Made by a program: the position numbers and the translations under genes. A model generated the notes under the pieces. It saw only the letters and a list, made by a program, of their open reading frames with translations. It searched no databases and was not told the origin of the DNA. A stretch of DNA of 64,000 nucleotides, taken from positions 28,351,248 through 28,415,247 of the forward strand of contig CAIIXF020000003.1 of the NCBI GenBank assembly GCA_903813345.2, read 5' to 3'. This document shows positions 56,974-64,000 of the stretch, piece after piece. How positions within the stretch are numbered: position 1 is the stretch's first letter; each line of letters begins with the position of its first letter. The stretch comes from Owenia fusiformis. Taxonomy: Eukaryota; Annelida; Polychaeta; Sabellida; Oweniidae.

Positions 56974-59925
56974 ATGAGTTTTGAGGTTGAGACATTTTTA
57001 GAAGCGCCCTCTTTGGAGGAATTTGATGATTTAAAGAAAACTGAACTTCTGGCAATTGCAAAACATGTTGGCCTGTCAGTCAAAAGTTCATACAAAAAGG
57101 ATACAATTAAAAACTTTGTACTTCAATATTTGGTCGCAGAATCACTTCTGCCTGAGCAGCCAGCCCAGCATGTTGAGCAAGTTGATCCTATTAGGCTCAA
57201 AGAACTTGAATTAAGAGAGCTTGAAATTAGAACACAACAACAAAATGAAAGAGAAATTAGAGAATTGAGAGAGAAAGAATTGCAAAATGAAAAAGAAATA
57301 AGATTAAGAGAACAAGAAATGCAAAATGAAAAAGAAATAAGAGAACAAGAAATTCAAAAAGAAATTGAATTAAAACGTCTTGAGATAGAAGCTAAATCCA
57401 AAACTGAGGAACATGCTACTATGCATCAGCATTTTGAAAATAGGTTTGACGCTTCAAAATTTCTCAAATTTGTACCTAAATTTCAAGAGAAAAATGTTGA
57501 TAAATACTTTACACATTTTGAAAAAGTCGCTCAGAGCCTAGACTGGCCTAAATCAGCATGGCCAGTTATGCTTCAGAGTGTATTCATTGGTAAAGCGAGT
57601 GAAATATTTGCCTCTCTCTCAGCAGAAGCATGCTCTGATTATGACCTAATTAAAAATGCAATTCTTAAAGCTTATGAACTAGTGCCAGAAGCTTACAGAC
57701 AGAAATTTAGAAATGCCCACAAACAGAGTGACCAAACCCATGTTGAGTTTGCTCGAGAGCAAGAGCAGCTTTTTGACAGGTGGCTTGTCTCTAAAGATGT
57801 ATCTGAAGAGTTTAAAAAGCTCAGAGAGCTTATGCTAATAGAACAATTTAAAAACTGTGTTCAGTATCACATTAGAACTTACTTAGATGAACACAAGGTA
57901 GAAACTTTAAGTCAAGCTGCCACCCTGTCTGATGATTATGCTCTTACTCATAAGGGTAGTTTTATCAAGGGCAATCCTAACTTTAGAGGTTATCAAGGTA
58001 ACAAACCTTCATATGATACAAAATCAAACCAGTCCTCATCATCAAATACATCAAACAAAGCAAAAGACCAGTCTAATTCATCACAGAGTTCTAGCTCAAA
58101 ATCAGATCAATCAAAATCGTCAGGTCCAACATCAAATGTCACCTGTAACTATTGTAAAAAGCCTGGTCATCTTATTTCTGAATGCTATAGGATTAAGAAT
58201 AGAAGAGAAATGTCTGGTTCTGCTCATTCAAATGGTTGTGCTACTGTTCCCATTTCAAGAAAGCCCATTGTTTGGGATTCATATACTCATACTGAGAAAT
58301 CTACTCATGGTGATATTATGGAGGATTATAAGCCTTTCATGTCCGAAGGATCTGTGTCACTGTCAAGTGATGGTACCAATTCAAAGCCAATTAAGATTCT
58401 TAGAGACACGGGTGCATCTCAGACTTTGTTGTTAGAAGGCATCCTTCCTTTATCTGAGGAGTCATTCACAGGTACCCATATTTTGATGCAAGGCATTGAA
58501 TTAGGATTTACTAAAGTTCCCCTCCATCGTATTCATATCACGTCTGAGTTAGTCAAAGGGCCAGTTATTGTTGGTGTTAGGCCACAACTTCCTGTTGAAG
58601 GAGTCGCATTGCTTTTAGGCAATGATTTAGCTGGGGGTAAGGTATCATTAGACCCCATTGTTTCAGATCAGCCTTGTTCTATTGAGGATTCTGTCCAAGA
58701 GGACTCTGATATATATCCTGCTTGTGCTGTTACTAGGGCTATGGCTAAAAAGTTAGCTAATAGCGGGGATTCGTCTGTGGGAGATGACTTTGATAGTGGG
58801 TTTTTAAGCTCCTTGTTTGATGATGAATGTCACTCACCACTTGTTAAAGATGGTCCTTATCCTATTTTAAAGGCAAATTCTTCATTGAAACAGCCTATTG
58901 TTCAAGCCAAGCAGCGATCTAATGAGGCATATTCTTCATTGAAAAAGCCTATTGCCAGGGGTGATTCACCTTCTGAGCAGGATCACTATTTTAATGCGGT
59001 TTCGCCCGCTCTTGCTAGTTCTGATGAAGTTTCATCTTCTTCTGCTAGAGTTCATGAGGTTTCATCCCCTCCTTGTTCTGAGGTTTCACCCTCTTCTAGT
59101 TCTGAGGTTTCATCCTCTATTTCTGATAGTGATTCTTTGAAAAATGATCCTCATTCAAAACACATGTTAATTTATGAACAAGAGCATGATCCATCACTCA
59201 TTGATCTTCATAAAAGATGTCTTACTATTGATGAAGCTGTCAAGGTCCCTGTTTGTTTCTACAAAAAGGATGGCATATTAATGCGAAAGTGGAGACCCCC
59301 TGAAGCTTCCCCTGAAGATGATTGGGCAATTGTACATCAAATTGTTGTCCCAAAATCATATCATAAGGAAATCTTGAGTCTAGCTCATGATTCTCCCATG
59401 GCAGGTCATTTAGGAGTAACTAAAACATACCATAAAATACTCAATCATTTCTATTGGCCCAAATTAAAACAAGATGTCCAAGAGTATTGTAGGTCTTGTC
59501 ATACATGTCAAATGGTAGGGAAACCTAACCAGAAAATCTCAATTACTCCTTTACAACTTATACCTGCATTTGATGAACCATTTAGTAAGGTTCTTATTGA
59601 CTGTGTTGGTCCATTACCAAAAACAAAATCTAATAATCAATATCTGCTCACTATTCTGTCTATGGCCACACAGTTTACAGAAATAAAATCACTCCTTATG
59701 CTTAGGAATAACAAAACCAAGTATATTGTGAAATCACAAATCAACTATTTCACATTAGTTGGGCTACCAAAGGAGCTTATATCCAACTTACAATCTTACT
59801 CAGTGCTGAATGATTTCATTTGCATTGATAAAACTACTCCTGTGAGGTGTAGAGAGTTACATATGATGAAACGGTATGTTGAGCGTGATAAAATTTCTTT
59901 ACTCAACATGAGCTTGTGCTCTTAG
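56974..59925 (+). CDS. Retrotransposon gag-protease-partial integrase ORF (983 aa)
   Basis: One frame, ATG at 56974. Residues ~15-50 are SAP-like helices; ~70-145 a Glu/Arg/Lys-rich coiled coil; ~160-320 the capsid region. A CCHC knuckle lies at C391, C394, H399, C404. The protease has its active Asp-Thr-Gly-Ala at 478-481 and a Leu-Leu-Gly-Asn-Asp-Leu motif near 549-554. A Ser-rich linker (~680-730) holds repeated Glu-Val-Ser-Ser units. The integrase zinc finger is H805, H812, C842, C845. The integrase core has first Asp876, but Asn938 stands where the second catalytic Asp is expected; the sequence then loses family likeness and stops, without the Glu. No reverse transcriptase. Gag and protease look intact; the integrase should be inactive. 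Confidence 0.9.
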   Translation: MSFEVETFLEAPSLEEFDDLKKTELLAIAKHVGLSVKSSYKKDTIKNFVLQYLVAESLLPEQPAQHVEQVDPIRLKELELRELEIRTQQQNEREIRELREKELQNEKEIRLREQEMQNEKEIREQEIQKEIELKRLEIEAKSKTEEHATMHQHFENRFDASKFLKFVPKFQEKNVDKYFTHFEKVAQSLDWPKSAWPVMLQSVFIGKASEIFASLSAEACSDYDLIKNAILKAYELVPEAYRQKFRNAHKQSDQTHVEFAREQEQLFDRWLVSKDVSEEFKKLRELMLIEQFKNCVQYHIRTYLDEHKVETLSQAATLSDDYALTHKGSFIKGNPNFRGYQGNKPSYDTKSNQSSSSNTSNKAKDQSNSSQSSSSKSDQSKSSGPTSNVTCNYCKKPGHLISECYRIKNRREMSGSAHSNGCATVPISRKPIVWDSYTHTEKSTHGDIMEDYKPFMSEGSVSLSSDGTNSKPIKILRDTGASQTLLLEGILPLSEESFTGTHILMQGIELGFTKVPLHRIHITSELVKGPVIVGVRPQLPVEGVALLLGNDLAGGKVSLDPIVSDQPCSIEDSVQEDSDIYPACAVTRAMAKKLANSGDSSVGDDFDSGFLSSLFDDECHSPLVKDGPYPILKANSSLKQPIVQAKQRSNEAYSSLKKPIARGDSPSEQDHYFNAVSPALASSDEVSSSSARVHEVSSPPCSEVSPSSSSEVSSSISDSDSLKNDPHSKHMLIYEQEHDPSLIDLHKRCLTIDEAVKVPVCFYKKDGILMRKWRPPEASPEDDWAIVHQIVVPKSYHKEILSLAHDSPMAGHLGVTKTYHKILNHFYWPKLKQDVQEYCRSCHTCQMVGKPNQKISITPLQLIPAFDEPFSKVLIDCVGPLPKTKSNNQYLLTILSMATQFTEIKSLLMLRNNKTKYIVKSQINYFTLVGLPKELISNLQSYSVLNDFICIDKTTPVRCRELHMMKRYVERDKISLLNMSLCS

Positions 59926-60568
59926 CTCTCAGGCCAAACTTGTATGTCAATGACAACTATACATGTATGTTATTCAAGAGTCAGATATTGTAAATTATAA
60001 TGATTAACTCATGAAGATTATATTATATGATAGGCAAATTGGAGATTTGAGATAACTGTCACTTATATACTGTACATAAAAACATTTGCCTAAATAGTGA
60101 AATTGATATTATGTGAACTATAAGATTGTATTAAGATTATGTGAGCATCATAGGTGATCATTAAATAGTGTCACTAGATCACTAGATAATACGAGATTGT
60201 ACTATTAGAAATACTTACATAAGATCATGTGATAATTTAAAACATTGTACTAGTTTAGTGTTTGTCAGACTCAAAAATGTTTGCTATTGTACATGTTATA
60301 TGATCTATTGCGTGTATTGTATTTATGACTTAATGCATAACTTATGTAGATATTATTGTAGTATGGGATTATAAGAACATTATATGTTATTAGATTGTAC
60401 TCACACTGTAACGATAGAAAGTATTATATACTTGTAAACATACTGCACATAAAAAGACTATTGTAAACAAATATTATGTAAGTCTCAACCTCACTTTTAG
60501 AAATTGTAATGCTCGCTACTCAAGATATTATTGTAAAAGTTTTTCATTGCATTCAAAACTTTTATTTT
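59926..60568 (+). other. Non-coding 3' interior of the retrotransposon
   Basis: About 640 bp, AT-rich, with 'gatcactaga' and 'gtgatcattaaatagtg' words. No ORF and no trace of polymerase motifs in any frame I read. Confidence 0.7.
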
Positions 60569-60579
60569 AAGGAGGGAGG
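60569..60579 (+). promoter_or_regulatory. Polypurine tract
   Basis: AAGGAGGGAGG directly before the 3' LTR, the expected plus-strand primer site. Confidence 0.85.
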
Positions 60580-61466
60580 TGTTACAGTAGTGAGCTACAT
60601 GTATATTATATTCTACTATATTCACCTATAGTTTAATTTGTAATCTATGCTTGCTGTATATGTTGAGCTATTCTTTATTAGAGATCTTAGGTCAAGGTCA
60701 CAATGACATTATACACTTTATCTTGTAAACAAAACTGAACTGAATGACTCATTAACCCTTGACCATCCAGATAGTTCTAGAAATTATAACCATTCATTAA
60801 AATTTAATCATGTCACTAAAGATGTCCAATCAAGATGTAGTTCCAGAAGATTCGTTTCTGGATCATTCTTTCACATTATAAAAAGAACAGCACAGTGACT
60901 CTCATTAGCAGATAAATTAAGTCATCATAACTGGACATCTACTCTGTAGCAGAATTTCAAAGTCTATCAAAAGGACATCTTCTTAGCAGAAAATTACAGA
61001 CACCTACTTTGGGAACATTTATAACAGTGCAAACATACAACCTGAGGACTTTATATGGACATATATTATAACACACACTATATACGGATTATCATATACA
61101 TTCGTGGATTATCATAAACATTTGTGGATTATCGTTAAACATTTGTGGATTATCATCAAACATTTGTGGATTATCATCAAACATTATTGGATACGAACAT
61201 TATAGGATTACAACAAACATTATTGGATTATTACAAACATTGGAGAACTATTAACGATTATTAAAACATTTCGTGATCTGGAACATTCCCAAGGATCGCC
61301 AACGACATTTATCGACATCAAGAATAAGCCGTATCGTTGATTGGACATCACTTAAGTATTAAACCTCCTTTATATTATTGTTATATTATTTAGTTTTCAA
61401 AATATAAATATATTGTTATCATATTTTAATTGCTGTTTTTACTTTCTGTTATTTTGGAACGTAACA
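60580..61466 (+). repeat. 3' LTR (887 bp)
   Basis: Same length and, line by line, the same sequence as the 5' LTR. ATTT follows at 61467-61470. Confidence 0.95.
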
Positions 61467-61470
61467 ATTT

Positions 61471-64000
61471 ACATGTAGTTTGTTCATTGTTTTTCTCTGT
61501 GGTATTTTCATAAAAAGTGGACATGGATCCATTTTGTCAAAATAGCATTATGGCCTTCGTATTTCATTTTCACTGGATTATCTTGTTTGGCCTTACTGGG
61601 CCTTTAAGGCGCTATTTTTAAACTTAAGGCCAAATTATCAAGAAAATTGGCCTTCAATTTTCAAAATGTGGGCCCACTTATTAGGAGCCCAATTTTTATC
61701 CCGGTAGTCGAAGATATTTTTTCATCAGACTTGAAATATGGCCCCTTGTTGGTTTCCAGATCCGCCCCTGATTTGTGATATTTTCATATATCTAGAACTG
61801 ATCTATCAGTCAGCAGCCTTTGACAGAGGTAATGGTATGGTCATGTAGCTATTCAATCTAATGCACAACTCCAAACATACGATGCAATGGATTAAATCCA
61901 TGTGGCTGTGGATCGCACAATGCAAAACAAATGTTATGAATCATATTTTTCACTTATAGTCTAGGGGGATGAGATCATAAGCCTTGGCTTGCTTTAGCAG
62001 TGGTGACAACACCTGCCAAACTTGATGCAAAATAATGACTTTATAGAAAGTCAACTCAAAATAGTTGATGCTCCTATTAAAATGATTTAAAAAAACTTCT
62101 CACTCTCACAGTTAATATTTGCTTTGCATTTAACCTGGTGAATTCCAGGTTCTAAAATAGGTTGAAACCAGAGAATTTTTCATTTTTGCAAATGTTTGAC
62201 ATTTAACTGCATACATATACAACAGGTGGGTTTCAAGGTCATTTCTGACACTTCTGAGGTGATGAGAAATCTGGTCACTCTGGGTAGAATTCATCATGCC
62301 ACATATCCTTGGTAAGCAATCTTTCTAAACACTTTATTTACTGAAATTGTTCCATTCAAGTCAACTACAAGTAATTGGGCAAACTGCAAGCAGTTATGTA
62401 TTAATTTTTAGTCTTTTAGGATCAGAGTTAAAGGGATTACACCTTTAAGGTAGGCTTAACATGTCACTTTTGGACCAGCATGGTGTTAACATACCAACCT
62501 GTGGTAGATCTACATAAAAGTATTTCTTATTTACTCGACCCCACACAGCTTTAATAACAAATATGCATACAATTATGTTGACAAACTCTTGTCCAATCTT
62601 CACAGACTGTAAGTGGACAATTGCATTTTAATAAAAAACATATTTTCTCGGTTGTAATTTTGTTCTTTATTTTCAAGTTGCCACATAGGCATAAAATAAT
62701 ATTTTACCAATCCAAAAGCTCTTTGATTCCAATGTTATAAAAGAAAGTCGTTACAGACAATACAGCCATACAGTAGTTACATGCAATAAAATCGAGGGAA
62801 CCAACGCAAAAAATATTGAATATCCAGGACTTTCATTAGAAATAGGCAACTTTTCTTGTTGTTTTTACAAAAATATCAATATTTTGAGGAATTTTGAAAC
62901 TTTTCAATTATTTCCATGTTATTTTCGTTTGCTGTAAGATATTCTAATCATATCCCTGATATTTATTTTAACAGTATATCTCTGAAAATTGCGTAACCTA
63001 TAGGTTCTATTAGTTACATAATTTCAACTTATCAAAGAGAAAAATAACACCATGACATCTATAAAATAATAAACAAGGCAGAATGTGTAAAATGTCACCA
63101 CCTACCATTAAAAACAATACATGAAGCGTTTACACTGTACGTATCCACATATATGACTGTACTGTCAAAATAACTAGATTTTTGTCAATTACAAAATACA
63201 TCAAAATAAATATCTCAAAAATATGATTCAATGTGACCAGATTTACATTTAATTTTCAGGATAATATAACCAGCTTTGGATAATGTCCTCCCATTATTAT
63301 CACATACATCTGAGTATTACAAAAAGTTTACAATCAACATAAGAGTAAAGAATAATTGTATCACCAATTTCTCAACACCTACTCTAAACCTTGTTCTATT
63401 CCCTATACAATTCTAGGCTCTTTTCAATCTAAATGGCAGCAAAAAAAGATGACCTGATAAAGGTAGCTAGAGGTTAGTCTTGCAACAAGTCCCTGTTCAT
63501 CCCCACATTCTCAATCTATCACCAAGAAGGAGTTTGGACAGGGCTACATGGGCTTGTTACAAGATGATGGTTCAGTATGCTATTCAATAGTTAACATTTA
63601 CAATAGCACAGAAAACACATGCCTTACAAGTTACAATATTTCACTGTACCATATTTCATTATTTCTTCTTAGTAGAAACTCCCCATGAAAAAGAAATGGA
63701 AGCCATGTGTAATATATCTTATCAGTATTCAGATGAATTAAGAGTTAACGCATTAGAAACACATGCCTGCAATAATAGAATATGAATATTCACTTTCATC
63801 TGGATCTCAGTTTTTGACATCCCGAAAAATTATATCACATTAAATAATAACTAGTGTATAGTTCTGATATGGCAATATAATTTGACAATTCTCAAAATAA
63901 GACAGCCAAATCAAAGCAGCTCCTGATGAAAATAGTCCCTCAAGCCAAATTTCCATTGATATTGCTGTAAATAGAATGATGGCCTTAAGTGAACCACTTA
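61471..64000. other. Gene-free end of the window
   Basis: 62131-62287 is copy 2 of the dispersed repeat at 27536. A half-copy of the ATGTCACCAC family end is at 63093-63112. The remainder is AT-rich with no coding recognised; it could be the 3' UTR of a gene beyond the window. Confidence 0.4.

Larger units (their letters stand above)
55975..61466 (+). mobile_element. Ty3/gypsy-type LTR retrotransposon, internally deleted
   Basis: Complete at both ends: two 887-bp LTRs, 4-bp target duplication ATTT (55971-55974 and 61467-61470), primer site, polypurine tract, one ORF. The ORF runs gag, protease, integrase zinc finger, start of integrase core. Reverse transcriptase and RNase H are nowhere in the element, and the core ends before the catalytic Glu. 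It cannot be autonomous, yet looks recently inserted, so it was probably moved by a relative's enzymes. Protease leading straight to integrase fits either a deletion between them or a Gmr1-like gene order (integrase before reverse transcriptase) with the 3' part lost. Confidence 0.93.

Noticed and set aside
57932-59140. ORFs of 167 and 62 codons within the retrotransposon
   Set aside because: Out-of-frame shadows of the 983-codon gag-protease-integrase frame.

Overview
The window is AT-rich, intron-bearing eukaryotic DNA, most likely from a marine invertebrate. The reasons are GT-AG introns with cleanly matching phases, a metazoan-only nuclear receptor, a CARD-NHL protein, a chromovirus-free Ty3/gypsy-type retroelement, and a very high load of short inverted-repeat transposons. 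I cannot tell a lophotrochozoan from an invertebrate deuterostome by reading alone.

Layout. (1) 1-47 is the tail of an unidentified + strand gene. (2) 1630-4992 (- strand) is a one-exon CARD-NHL gene followed by two truncated, frameshifted 744-bp tandem copies of its propeller end. (3) 5-11.6 kb has no gene; it holds decayed direct repeats and nested inverted-repeat elements. (4) 11598-16135 (+) is a complete seven-exon peroxisomal acyl-CoA thioesterase gene (ACOT8), 317 codons ending in SKL. (5) 16.7-32.3 kb is gene-free: a 20-22 bp satellite, a roughly 5-kb nested inverted repeat, many MITEs, and a 1.33-kb inverted-repeat element with an internal 163-bp array. (6) 32462-42052 (-) is a six-coding-exon nuclear receptor gene, 681 codons. 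Two of its exons abut minisatellites, and one 3' splice site lies inside the terminal unit of a 56-bp array. (7) 42-55.9 kb is gene-free: 18-bp and 12-bp satellites, a hAT-type element with an 8-bp target duplication, a TA-flanked element, and three foldback elements in a row. (8) 55975-61466 is an LTR retrotransposon with LTRs that look identical (887 bp each), 4-bp target duplication, a tRNA-Pro type primer site and one 983-codon ORF (gag, protease, partial integrase) lacking reverse transcriptase. (9) The last 2.5 kb has no recognised gene.

The three substantial host genes are not an operon or pathway; each stands alone. ACOT8 acts in peroxisomal acyl-CoA hydrolysis, the CARD-NHL protein is probably an innate immune or cell-death adaptor, and the nuclear receptor is a divergent, NR1-like transcription factor whose usual coactivator-clamp residues look absent. 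The exon models come from reading splice sites and phases; both multi-exon models close in frame, which is strong internal support.
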